From Brachionus manjavacas (taxonomy: Eukaryota; Rotifera; Eurotatoria; Ploima; Brachionidae), in contig JAHQIY010000002.1 of assembly GCA_019054805.1 (NCBI GenBank), positions 2,604,001 to 2,668,000 on the forward strand: a DNA stretch of 64,000 nt, written 5' to 3'. The notes beneath the pieces were generated by a model. That model was not told where the DNA came from. It saw only the letters and a program-made list of their open reading frames with translations, and did no database searches. A program made the position numbers and the translations under genes. Below, piece by piece: positions 45,556 to 57,625 of this stretch. Numbering within the stretch: position 1 is the stretch's first letter; each line of letters begins with the position of its first letter.

Positions 45556-46559
45556 ACAATATGTATTTTAAATAATAAAATTTTTTTTAATTATAAATCT
45601 CAATTGGTGGTAATTAAATGTAAAAGTAAAAATTTTAAAAAATTAATGAAATTTTTTTTTAAATAAAAAATAACCAAATATTTTGAAATTAAATTTTAAT
45701 TGAGAATTAAAATATCAAATCTTAATTTAAAAATCTTAATAATCAATTCAAACTATCTTATTCTAATTCAAAATTACCAAGGGTTAATTTTCATAAATTT
45801 TTTTTTTTATAAAACAAAATAATTAAAATGAAAATAAATTGTTGAATTTTTAAATCAAAATGAATAGTTAACTCTCAATAAATCTTTAAACTAAATAAAG
45901 AATTGAGCCTTCTAAAAAATCAGGCTGATGTGTTAATTAACCAATTAGGCGATAAAAGTAGATAAAAAAATATACAACTTCAAAATTTTTGTTCTTTAAA
46001 TTGTATCAACATTTTGTAGAAATATATATACATTGGAGCTGATTTTAATCTAAGAATAAGACTGAAATTTCATATTTCCTCTAATGAAATTTTCATATTG
46101 GCTCTATTAAGAATAAAAAAACAAAAACAAAAAAATGAAGGAGTTTAGGAACCGATGGAACTTGAAAATTAGGAAAATCAAGCAAATGGAACATCTATTG
46201 AAAATGTGTTGCAATATTTCCGAGACTAAGGCTGAAGAAAAAATATTGGCTGACCGGTAGCTTGACCACGAGTCAGTCGTTTTTATTAAAATTTAAAAAT
46301 AAAAAAAGCTGCTGGTAATACGTATAGCAGCTTATATTTATAGACGTCCATTGTAGTGCCAAGGCGTAGGCTCCATTTATGGTGTTATGCGCCTGGAAGG
46401 CGCGTCCGTCGGATAAAACGTCAACTAATATATCAGATAAGTAGTAACTTCATTGTTGAAAAGAAAAATATATTTAAAGACTGAGAAGAATTTAATTCAA
46501 AAATAATTCTGTAAATAATGATAATAAATTCGGCTTGTTATCCGGCTGGATAAGTTGAA
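45556..46559. other. Intergenic LIG1/LINE, with a hairpin-rich patch at 46306-46425
   Basis: The spacer is A/T-rich until about 46250, where GC rises. Inverted repeats visible: AAGCTGCT (46306-46313) with AGCAGCTT (46326-46333), and GCGCCT-GGA-AGGCGC (46389-46403), with GACGT near 46350 and ACGTC near 46418 able to close an outer stem. This could be a small structured RNA or the 5' region of the following LINE. I cannot match it to a known RNA class. Confidence 0.35.
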
Positions 46560-48510
46560 TAGGCCACATATTGTATGTGTAAGTATATTGTATCTGAGAC
46601 TTGGTATTCGAGCCTTCGATACCGTGTGTATCTGGATATACTTAATACCGAAGTGACAGAATGAGACCTGGCGGTGCAGAAAGTTTGTTTGTTGGATGCA
46701 TGTACAGACCACCAAGAAGTAATGGTTTTGTTACTGTGTGTAAATGATTCATTAAAGGAGGCAAGGAAAATGAAAATAAAATATATGATGCGGTACTAAT
46801 CTGTGGAGATATCCGAATATCAGCTAGACATGTGATGGTGGCAATGCCAGGGGAGGAAATGAGTTGCGGTTTTTGAAAGGTTAGATGAAGCGTTTATGAT
46901 TCAGTGTGTGAATTTTCCAACATGTTTACAACTGAGCCTGGTAGAGTTCTGGAAATAAAGCACTCCCATCACTAAGAGATGAGGAGAAGGGTGGTGTGAT
47001 GTTAGAATGGAGATTTGTAATGAAAGATGTGAGTCTAAGCTTTACGAACAATAAAAAAAAACGTAAGAAAAGCCGAGTTTGACCAAATCAATACTTGTAT
47101 GGGGTCAGTGGAATGGAAAAAAGATTTTGTTGGACGGAATATTAATGAATGCTTTGCAAGTTTTCTGAACGAGTATCTGAGAGAATTTGAGAAAGAGCGA
47201 AATTTGGATGAACAATGAAGTGAATAGAGTGATAAAACTGAAGCACCTAGCTTGGTATAGGATGAAATCATGTAAAAAAAGTTCATTTGAAATAACAAAA
47301 TTTGATTTTGGAAAAGCGAGAAGAGAGTTAAAACAGAAATTAAGAAAAGTAAAATTGGATTATGACAAAAGACTCTCTAAAAAAGTTCTGGAAGGTATTG
47401 TCAGAGGCCGACTAATTTTTTATCTTATTATTTTTCATTTATTATTTTATTATCTTCAAGAAAATAATCTTAAAATTGGAAGTCAACATGAATTTGTTCC
47501 AAAGAAAGGATGTGTCTCGAATCTACTTGAAACGCTTGATCTAATTACGATTGAGATGGCAAAAGGTAACAGTGTGGATTAAATACAATTAGACTTCTCA
47601 AATTCTTTTGAGACTGTACCGCATCAACGGCTTCTTCAAAAACTGCGTGATTATGACTTAGGTGAGATAATGGTAAAGTGGTTCGAAGACTTTTTGAGTA
47701 TGAGAATTCGGCGAGTTGTATTTGATGATGGAGTTTCTAAACAGTTAAAGGAACTAAGTGGAGTTCCGCAAGGGTCTGTACTTGGATCCCTTCTATTTTT
47801 TCTGTACATAAATGACTTACTTGACTGCGATTTAAATAGAATGAAATTGTATGCAGATGAATCAAAAATATTCGGCATAGTTAATAGAGTTTATAAGAGA
47901 GATCAGAAAGATCTTAATGCAGTATTTCACTGGATAGAGGTTTGTCTTATGGGACTGTGTGCTGATAAATGTAATGTAATGCATTTTGGCAGACTAAATC
48001 CAAGGCATAAATATACACAAAAAAGAAACTTTAATGTAATGCTAGCGACTAAAGACTGTGAGAGGAACTTTTGAGTGATGGTCTCATCATATTTAAAGTG
48101 GATCCGCCTGGTGAAAAGTTCTTGTACGAAACCGAGTAGGGTTCTAAAGCAATGCTTAAGCGCACGTTTACAAGTAGAGAGGAAAGGCTGTTGGTAAGAT
48201 TATATTTATTCATGGTGAGACCCCATCTAGACAATTCAGTGCAGGTTTGGAATCCAGGTATGAAAAAGGATGTGAATGCGTTAGAAAAGATTCAAGAGAG
48301 GTAAACAAAAATACCCTTGTCTCTAAGAAACATATCGTATGAAATGAGATTGGCGAAATTACGACTGACAAAGCTGAGTGAATGAAGAGTGAGAGGTGAC
48401 TTAATTGAAATGTTCAAATTAGAGAATGGAATAGAAAAGGTAGACCTGGTCAAGAATCTACTACTACAGCAACTACTACTACTACTAAAAGTATTCAAAA
48501 ATTTTTTTCT
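46560..48510 (+). mobile_element. Degenerate LINE (family B) with endonuclease and reverse-transcriptase remains
   Basis: On the plus strand, traces of the AP endonuclease occur near 46690-46930 (MYRPPRSNG, LICGDIRI, QCVNFPT). The pre-RT region follows (WMNNEVNRVIKLKHLAWYRM, about 47187). The reverse transcriptase gives HEFVPKKGCVSNLLETLD, FEDFLSMRIRRVVFDDG, SGVPQGSVLGSLLFFLYIND and LYADESK, where the catalytic YADD has become YADE. The C-terminal block at 48060-48460 matches the LIG1-intron copy. The 3' end is a (CTA)n run at 48460-48487. Stops and shifts throughout show that it is dead. Confidence 0.88.
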
Positions 48511-49449
48511 AGAAAAATACTAAGATTACTAAGATTTTTTTAAATTATAATTAATTGATCAAATTACCATCTAATTTTGATTCGATCTTCTGATTTGATC
48601 AAGTTTTAATTGCATTTCAAACTTTTTTCAATAATTTCAAATTCAAAGAAAATTGTAGTTTAAAAGGAGCAAAAATAGTGTAATCAATTTAGTAGGTTCT
48701 TTAATTCGAAGGATTCGTGAACAAAAATCAAAAACTCCTCAAGGAAGTAAAATTAAAGGGAGTCATTTTAAATTGTTTCTAGATCAAAATAAAAAAATAA
48801 TATTTGTTATTTTTAAAGTTATTCTATTTTATTAAAATAATATTCACTTAATTTTTAAAAATTTGATTTTACCAAATAAGATGAACATTTTTTACATTTT
48901 AGCTTTCTCTTAACAAAATCTAAATTTTTAATTCATTATTTGAAAAGTATTTCTCTATTCAATTATTGCGTTAAATAATTATTTTTACCGTACAAATTTT
49001 AAAAGTTTTTTAAAAACTAAAAAAATTAAATATTTTTTATGCTTTTCAAAATAATGAATAAATATGTTCTTTCATTCGAAATTTTGTTTCTAGCTTTTAC
49101 GTTTGTTTCAATTTTGAAATTTAAACTAAAAATCCGAGACCAATATGAAATTATTTTCCAATAATTTTTAAGATTTGTCAAGTCTTGTTTTCATTCATTC
49201 AAGATAAGAGTAAACCCGTCATTATATATAAAATTATAAGAGTTGGAAATTGAAATATAATTAAGAAATCAGATCTAAAATTATCTTTTGTCTTAAACTC
49301 GATAAGGGATCGATTTCAGTAATGCACGAGTTTGAAATATCAATGCGTACCAAAAATGAAAAATTTCGATTATAAATTTTTACACAAAGTCCTTCTTTTT
49401 ACAAAAATTAATTGGAAAAATTACATTGCATTTTGCTTAATTTTCCGTA
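48511..49449. other. Intergenic, no gene seen
   Basis: This is A/T-rich spacer with no supported feature. Confidence 0.5.
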
Positions 49450-49590
49450 TTAATTAGTTAGTTAGGAGTAATTGTTGCCAGATTCTAAAAAGTACTGCTA
49501 TGTAGCATTGTGGTACTTTAACAGCAATTTATGTTGACTTTGTCTAAAGCCGCCTTGAAGCTTTCGATTGATTTTAAAATTGGATCAACA
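49450..49590 (-). mobile_element. Short LINE 3' fragment
   Basis: The minus strand reads ILKSIESFKAALDKVNINCC then a stop, like the SxxxFKxALDKxN end of the CR1/Jockey-type proteins elsewhere in this window (compare [15 protein letters not shown] at about 42730). It ends in a TTACTCCTAACTAACTAA-type tail. Confidence 0.6.
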
Positions 49591-49727
49591 GAGATGTTCC
49601 GCTTTTTTTTGACTTGGACTTTTTTTTTGAAAAAGAAAATTAAAGTCTTTGGTGGGACTTTTGAAAAAAAAAAAAAAAAAGTCTTGACTTTGACTTGACT
49701 TGAGACTTGTGACTTTTAAACAACTCT
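49591..49727. repeat. TIR repeat (AAGTC-rich), copy 2
   Basis: The right end, read in reverse complement, starts AGAGTTGTTTAAAAGTCACA and is identical for 36 bases to the left end of the 28643-28806 element. The left end is eroded (AGAGATGTT near 49591). The interior contains long homopolymer runs of T and A. Confidence 0.75.
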
Positions 49728-52700
49728 GTAGTAATTATGTGAATAATATGCAAGTGTTACGGTCTAAAAATCTCAGATTTTCGGTGATATTTCACTTTTT
49801 AAATTTTATTAGTTTTACATGCAAAAATACGTTTTATACAAAGTAAAAATTTTTTGATAAATTCTCTAAAATAAAAGTTTTAAAATTTTAAATAAATTTA
49901 CACATCTTTTCAACGTATACCGAAGTATCCATCCTGGACTCTTTGTAGAAAAATGAAATCACTAATTTTTGAGCTTTTAAATAATTTTGCTAAAATTTTT
50001 AATTTAAAATTTTGAATCTTATCGAATTATGTAAAAAATTTCATAAAACTAAGCATTGTAAATAACTCTAAACGAAAAATCAAAGGTTTTTAAAAATTTA
50101 TAGATATATTTTTATGAAAAATTGATTTAGTTTAAAGCGCGTTTACTCGTAGTTCGCATTTTTGGTTATTAAATAAGAAAATAATTGGCGATAATTGCCA
50201 TAAACTATTCCCTTTTATTTCATACTCAAATTTTTCCTATCTTTTTATTATCTAATTTTTAACAAATTTCAAATTAAAGATATTTATTTCAATTAAGTTT
50301 CAATCAAAACTGACAGTTTGTAAAAGCTCAAGCAAAATAACATAGTAAGTGAGATCGGGAAAAGTTTTTAAGATATTAAGATCAATATCAAATAAATAAA
50401 ACAGTATTGTTTTATGTGCCAATTAGTAGTTATTATCTGATAGAAGGGGTTCAATGCAGCCTTAAGTCCTGATAATGGTTTTAAGCTTGAATAAGCCATA
50501 ATCCGATAAAAATTTAAAATAAAATTATTTTAGTACATTAACTTTTATTTCGAAAAGAGAGCTACTTAAGTACAAACTTTATCTCTTTTTCATTGCATCT
50601 AAACACGATTATCTTTTGGCTATTTATTTGTTTTGTTGATTGTATTTTAAATAAAGCTATTCTCAATCAATCCAGCTCTAATATTTTCTATTAACTTTAA
50701 TCAGTAAAATTTTTCCATCTTTTCTCATTGAAAAAATAATTAAGCAATGCGAATAGTATTATAAAAACATTGGCAAATACGGTTTAATCATATTCCATTC
50801 ATGATTTCCAATATTTATTGTTGAAAGATCGTTTGTGACTTTCTCACGTTTAGGATTCGAAAACTTTAAAAATATTAAAAAGTAATATACAAAGAGTTGA
50901 TGAAGATAATTAAGTAAAATTGCAGGAAACATGCTCATTTTAGCTTTTTATTATAAATTCAAATCTTGGTTCATTTATAAAAAGTTAAAAACCAAAATAA
51001 TCCTTTTTTCTAATTTACATTCTTTAACTAAATAGAAAAGTTCTTTTAAGCCAACTAAAATTTTCTGTAAAATTAAGATTATTAATCACTAATTGATTTA
51101 TTTAAACGATTTAAAAAAAGAGAAAATTTTATTAATTATCATAATTTTTTTTAAATTTGAAAATTTGCGCCTGAAAAAAATTTATGGTTTAAGATTTAAA
51201 AATATTATAGCAAAGGTCATATATTTTGTTGTGAGACAAATAAAGCAAGTTAAAAAAATCTTATTTGGATTTGAATTTCAAATTCCATTCCAAGTACTAA
51301 TAAAGCGTTTATTGCTATTGTTTAGTGATGAAAAAAATCCTAACTTTTGAATAACAAAATTTTTATCTATTGTTGAAATGTCGCCTAAAATCTGTTCATT
51401 TTTGGTCTATACAATTTTGATTGTTAAAAGTAATTTAGGCAAATTTTATTCTCTATTGAGATGAATTTTTAAAAAATCGTTCAATTTATTTAATTTTATT
51501 GATTACAATTGCTAAACGTGCATTTTAAGTCTATTAATATTTATCTTTAGGCAATTTATTCAAATAAGTGTTAAAAACCTAAAGTCTCTGGCTAAAAATT
51601 TCACTCGAGATTTTGTTTTTAAAAGAAAATCTTTGCAAAAAAAATTCACTATTTATCAATTCATTTAATAAATTTTAGATTTCAGTTAATTAATTAAATT
51701 TATTTTCAGATTTTTGTATGAGTAAAAAATATTTTTTTCGTAAGAATTTGAAGAAAAAAACTAAAAAGAGTGTCAAAAAACATCTATTTGCTTTAGATCG
51801 GATTATAATATTTTGTTCAAAGCTATCATAGAAATTTAAAAAAGCAATTATGTAAAATTTGTTAAATTTATTTAAATCAACACTTGAGAATAAATGAAAT
51901 CCATTGCTTGTTCAGAGCATTATTTTTCTTGGAATATTTATTGTTTATCTAATTCCGAAAACGAGTCTATTGATATCTCGAATTAGAGTTAAAAAATTTT
52001 TAAGATTATGAAACAATATCCAAAAGGAAATTCTCAAAATGTTTGTTATCAAAAAAGTTTAAATTGATAAGTAGCTAAAAATTTTAAATTACATAACACT
52101 GATAATAGAGACTAGAATAGTTAATGGTGAACAACTTTCACATTTGGGATTTTAGGATTGCTTCGTCAGAATTTTGTTTTGTCTAGGCTCAGACCAAATT
52201 GGATTCAATAGAAAGAATTGTCTGATTATTGAGAAATAATAAATTTTGATTAATAGATTTTCAATATTTAGTAGAGAATCATAAATCAAGAAAACTAAAT
52301 CACACTCAAAAGCACCAATTAATTTGCCATGATTCATTCAAATCAGGCAGCACCCCATTTTTAAAATTCAAAACAAACACATGTTCGGTCGAACAAATTC
52401 TACTACAAAATCAATAATTTTCTCGTATGGTAGCATACTTATATTCAATTAGATTCAATTTTTAATTTTTTTTTATAAATTGATAAAAAATATGCAAAAT
52501 AAATTTTTATTTTTTATAATCAAGAGATACTTTTATGCCGATGATGTTAAATATATCAAGAATATTTGCTTTAATGGAACTTAATCGATTAGATTTTATT
52601 GACTGTTAAGCTTTAAAGAAACACAAACCTAGAACCTAAACATATGCTATCTATATTTTTGCTTTATGTAACTAGCAGACACAAATTAGATTTGTTTAAC

Positions 52701-53421
52701 TAGCTTTGATTCATTTGACTATAAAATCTAATTTTTAGCTGTTTTTCTCTAAGTCTTTTGGGCTATTAATCAATTTTTAAGGTGTAATACTTATTTTAGA
52801 GCAAGTTTATTGTGCAAATATTCTATTTTTGTATTCAATCAAGCTGAAGCTTTATGTTTAAATTAATTCATTCAACGATAAAAGCTTGAGCAGATAGATT
52901 TTAAAAGTTCAAAATTTATTAAATTTTTCAAAATTTTTTGCCTTGCAATATTACTGAGTCTGTCTAGGAGAGAAAAAAACTAATTAATACCTCCCTCAAC
53001 TGGAACTTTCTGTTTGATTTGAAGCTGCAAAACCTTGCCAAGAAATCCGATAGAATTTTAAATGAAAAAAAATTCTTTAAATTAATTTGACTGAGAAGTC
53101 TTAGTTGGCGATGAAAGGCAAAACAAATTAAAAAATATTTTTTTTTAGAATTCTGAATTTCATCAACCTGACAATCGAATGCTTCGATGGAAATGCTAGC
53201 AAATATTTTTTTCAGCTTATAGTATAAAAACGAGCCAATATTCGTCAAAAAAGTAAGATATTTGTATCACTTGTTTAATTGAGCTTGCTAGATAAGCTTA
53301 ATTTATAATTTTCACCGGAAAATTTAATCTAAAATATTTTTTATAGAAAACAAAACATTTTAAATTTAGTTCTAAAAAAATTTAATTTTAAAAAAAAATT
53401 ATTTTTTTCAAGTAAGCATAG
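49728..53421. other. Intergenic, 3.7 kb, no gene seen
   Basis: This is the longest apparently empty stretch. It is extremely A/T-rich throughout. Open frames near 51093, 52152 and 52964 show no domain, no plausible splice partners and a composition equal to their surroundings. It includes the 5' flank of the first nicotinic receptor gene. Confidence 0.5.
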
Positions 53422-55189
53422 ATGACATATCTGAAATTTTTAGTGATTTTTGTTCTTACAATCGGGTGCCAAGGTATAATGGATAAATATCTAAAAACTG
53501 AATCTAAGTTATTGCATTTAAGCTGGTAATTATCAGCGTGATTTGCTGGAAAAGCTTTTTCGAAACTATGATCCAGCCGAAAGACCTGTATTAGATGAAA
53601 ACGAGTCTCTTAATGTCTCAGTAGGTTTGGCTCTTCAGCAAATAGTAGATGTTGACGAAAAGAAACAAACTATAGTTTTTAGTGGATGGCTGGATATGAC
53701 TTGGACGGACTACAATCTTCGATGGAATCCGGCTGAATTCGGCAGCATTACAAAAATTAGAATTCAATCAAGTAAAATTTGGATTCCAGGTATAAGATTT
53801 TTGATCATAAAAGAAAAGATAATATTTGATTTTTTTATTTTTTAGATTTACTTTTATACAATTCTGCTGATGACACGTTTGACGTAACTTCGAAAGTAAA
53901 TGCTGTTTTGAGTTATACAGGAGAAGTAAATTATTTGCCTCCTGGAATGTTCAAAAGCACGTGTCCCATCAAAATAGACGATTTTCCTTTTGATGAACAA
54001 AGCTGTTCATTAAAATTTGGTAGCTGGACATATGATGAAGCCACAGTTAATCTTAAAAATAAGAGTGATCGGGCTCAATTGGATTCATATATCAAAAATG
54101 GAGAGTGGCTTCTTGAAGGTATTCAAACTAAAAAAAAATAAAATTGTTTTCATTTAAATTATTTATTTTCAGATGTCACTTCTTATTCTGAATCATTAAA
54201 ATACGAGTGTTGTCCTGAAAAATATCCATTTGTTATGTTTGTGATTTACATTAGAAGACGAACTCTTTATTTTGTAATTAATCTAATATTTCCGTGCCTA
54301 CTCATTTCATTTATGAGTATTCTTGGATTTTGTTTGCCACCAGATAGCGGTGAAAAAATTGGTTTAGAAATCACTACTTTGTTATCCATTATGATGTTCT
54401 CTCAAATAATTACCGGAATTATGCCAGAGAGTAGTTTATCAGTGCCGAAAATGGGCCTCTATTTTGCCTCAGTCATGATAATAAGCGCATTGTCAATAAT
54501 TGCCAATGTTTTTGTGCTAATTTTTCACCATAGGAATGTTAAAATTCAGCAGCCAATACCACACATAGTAAGGTTGTGTATAAAAAAACATTCAAATTAA
54601 GCTTTTATTATTTAAGATTGATTTAGTCATATGCCAGTTTTTGGCTAAGCTTTTAAGAATGAGAAGACCAGATGAAGAAAAAGATGGTAAAAACAAGCCT
54701 TATAATGCAGTGGGCGAAATGAATGACTTAAGTTCCAAGAGTTTACTGGCTAATGTGTTAGATATTAATGATGATTTCGGCTTAGCAGGAGCCAAAAAAA
54801 GTATGAATCGAAATTCAAACCGAGTTAATTTAAAGCAGCAATTTAGTAATAGCAGCAATCATTATATGACCAATAACCAGGTGAGTCTTAAACGTGACAA
54901 CAGTAACTTGTCTTCAAATGGTGCTGATATGTTCTATGACAATAAAGGAGATATAAATTCGGTGCGTAAAAATTTGAATTCTATTTTAAAAGAAATTCGT
55001 ATGATTACACAAAAACTAAAAGACGATGAAGAAGATGAAGAGAAGTCACTAAACTGGAAGTTTGCAGCCATGGTCATAGATCGTCTATGTTTGGTATTTT
55101 TTAGCATTGCAACAGTGTTCTCGACAGTAGTTATCTTATTTACATCGAAAAATATTTTCAAACCATCAGATCCGCATCCGATATTTTAA
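53422..55189 (+). CDS. Nicotinic acetylcholine receptor subunit, alpha type (tandem copy A)
   Basis: This is a Cys-loop ligand-gated ion-channel subunit of 519 residues from five exons (53422..53473, 53523..53789, 53846..54118, 54173..54567, 54617..55189). The first exon is a signal peptide (MTYLKFLVIFVLTIGC). Ligand-site parts are intact: loop A WIPDLLLYNSADD, loop B GSWTYD, loop C YECCPEKYP with the vicinal cysteines that define alpha subunits, and loop D WLDMTWTDYNLRW. The Cys loop is CPIKIDDFPFDEQSC. Pore helix M2 (GEKIGLEITTLLSIMMFSQI) resembles alpha7 but has Glu at 4' and lacks the outer acidic residue at 20'. After M3 comes a roughly 170-residue cytoplasmic loop, then M4 (DRLCLVFFSIATVFSTVVIL). 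A close paralogue lies 2.4 kb downstream. Confidence 0.93.
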
Positions 55190-57553
55190 GTTTATATTCC
55201 GACTCTGGGTGACTTGGAAATTGCTTGTTTGAATAAATGAGCATCAATTATTATCGAGCTAGAAAATAATTTCTTCAAAAGCTTAAATAGAAATTTATTT
55301 AATCCTCAACAACGAAAATTACCATTTAAAATTTATAAATAATTCGGTTGTTTTTACTAAAAATAAAATTTTTTATAAAGTTGTTTTTTTTTTAAATTTT
55401 TACAAAAATTTTTTGGCGTAATTTTCTAGCGGTTAATTTTGAATAATTAGAATAATCTTTATTTTTTTAAATCAATTCTCATTCATTTCCTTGAATATTC
55501 AACTTATTCCAGTTGGTTTATTCTATTTAAACAATACTAAATTTGAGTGAAAAGCATTTTAAAAATTTTACTTTAGATAATTAAAAAATCAATAATTATT
55601 CTAAATCTCGCAGCACACAAACTCTTATCTAAATTTTTTTTACTCAAAAATACTTTTCAAAATTTGCGCCCTAATAAAAATTTTCCTAGAATTTTTTTTT
55701 TCGTATTGAAATTAAAATTTTGAAAGTCATTCTTAGTTTAAATAATTAACTTGATGTAAACGGAATTTTCTGATATTTTATTAAGGAGTCAGAAATCTTA
55801 GGGTTTGGGAAAAATCTCTTTTGAGGTTTTCAATCAAAAATCCGATGATTTTATCTATACTTTCAATTAAAAGCAGTTTTGTTAATTCTGTTTATGAATT
55901 TTTTTTCAATGTTTTATTTTTTTAAGTTATTTTTCAAGATCTTTATAGATTCAAAATTTCTATCACTGAATAATTTAAAATTCAAAATATCAAAATTAGA
56001 TTTTTCTATGAATTTTCAATAAATTAATTTATTTGACTTGTATTTTTTAAAAGAGCATTCAATTATAAATTTTTGCAATCGTGACTTGAATTATCTTACT
56101 AATTTCTAAGCCAACTATTTTTATTTAAACCATATTTTTTCTAGCTTGAGCACATATGGACATAGCTTTTATTTGGTGTAATTTTGACTAAATGGGATTT
56201 AAGCTGACTAATTCAAGCTGTGTATTGAATGTCTTTTTGGGGAAAAAACTTTGATTTTTAAAATCTAAAATTTGTTTCAAATTTTCTAGCAACTTCCTTC
56301 TGATTTTTTTCATAATTCAAAAATTTTAAGTAAAAACAAAAATTAAAAAAAAAATATGCAGCAAGCTAATTTGATTTGAAAAAAAATTAAATTTAAGTTT
56401 TATACAATTAGACATAACCAGGCTTATTTTGGATTATCAATTCTGATTACTTAAATAAAATAAAACTCTACTGGGAGAACTTTGTTGCTTTTGAGCTTTT
56501 GAAAATTCAAATCACGTGATTTAATTTATTTAATGCAATTTAGGTGAGTGAATATTAAAATTATCAATCGTTACTTTAAAATATAGTTAAAAACAAGCTT
56601 ATTCTAAAGAACATTTTTAAAATTAAAAAAAAAATTAAAAAAAAAATTGATTTAGTAATTAAATTGGTCTTAATTGTCATCGTTTTTGGATAAATAAATT
56701 TAATAGAACCTTAAAATGCTCAATCAATTTAACTGATTAGCATTTTTTTATTTTTTTTATTAGAACTGATAAATTAGATATTTAAACAATTGCTTTTTTA
56801 GAAAATAAAATTTTGAGAAAAAAAGCATTAAATTTTATAAAATCCAAGTGTTTTCCTAAAAACAAACATAAACTGCATCAGTTTGTTAAGAAGATTACTA
56901 TATCATTAATTAATTAAATGATTAGACCTTTTCTAAGATAATTAGAACAATTGATGGAAGTGTTTTTTTTACTCAATCTTTTCGACTAAAATTTTCTCTA
57001 GTCTAACTTAATTGATGGTTTATTTTTTTCAAAACTCTACTAGTAATCATTATTTTAAGATCAGAATTTCAAAAGAGAAAACAGTGGCGATTTCACCCTT
57101 GGACAGAGATTTGTTTTAATAAATTGGGTAGTAGGAAGTGAACTAAAACTCAATTATTTAGTTTTTTAAAATTTAAATTTTGGTATAAATCAGTGAGTAT
57201 GTTAATTATTTAGCTTTAGAAAAAGAAACTATAAATTAAGTCTATTGACAATTTAAAGTTATTGAAAGCAGTTGAAGGATACATAAAAAAAACACTGATG
57301 ATAAAACAATTTTTCATGTTAAAACAAACAAAATTTCCGATTGCATCATTAATTCAACTATCGACTAATTCGGTTGTTAAATTTCAAAAGAAGCTATAAT
57401 TATAAAATAAAAATTTAATACTTCGGAAAAAAAAGTGGTAGAATTTTCAGACTTTTCGACTTTCAAACATATCGGTTTTTATTTTCAAGTAAAAATCTGT
57501 TTTAAAATAAATATGCTTGGGTTCTGATTAATTTAAAAAAATCTAAGCTTATA
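55190..57553. other. Intergenic between tandem nAChR genes
   Basis: This is 2.4 kb of A/T-rich spacer. I see no gene or repeat until the retroelement tail at 57554. Confidence 0.5.
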
Positions 57554-57602
57554 AATTCAGAAGGAGCTTTAGCTCGGTACAGAAAATAAATAAATAATAA
57601 AT
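57554..57602 (+). repeat. LINE/SINE 3' tail fragment, copy 3, just upstream of nAChR copy B
   Basis: ATTCAGAAGGAGCTTTAGCT is followed by CGGTACAGAAAATAAATAAA, matching copies at 27213-27250 and 43400-43445. It ends 23 bases before the presumed start codon of the second nicotinic receptor gene, so it probably contributes to its 5' UTR or core promoter. Confidence 0.6.
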
Positions 57603-57625
57603 TCAAAATTTCGGTGCAATTAGTG

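Noticed and set aside
46306-46425. Hammerhead ribozyme
   Set aside because: No CTGANGA core and no GAAA in the right order; only generic hairpins are seen.
51093-53248. Several 60-95 codon open frames in the long empty stretch
   Set aside because: Composition matches the spacer, no motif or splice structure, and they occur on both strands at random.
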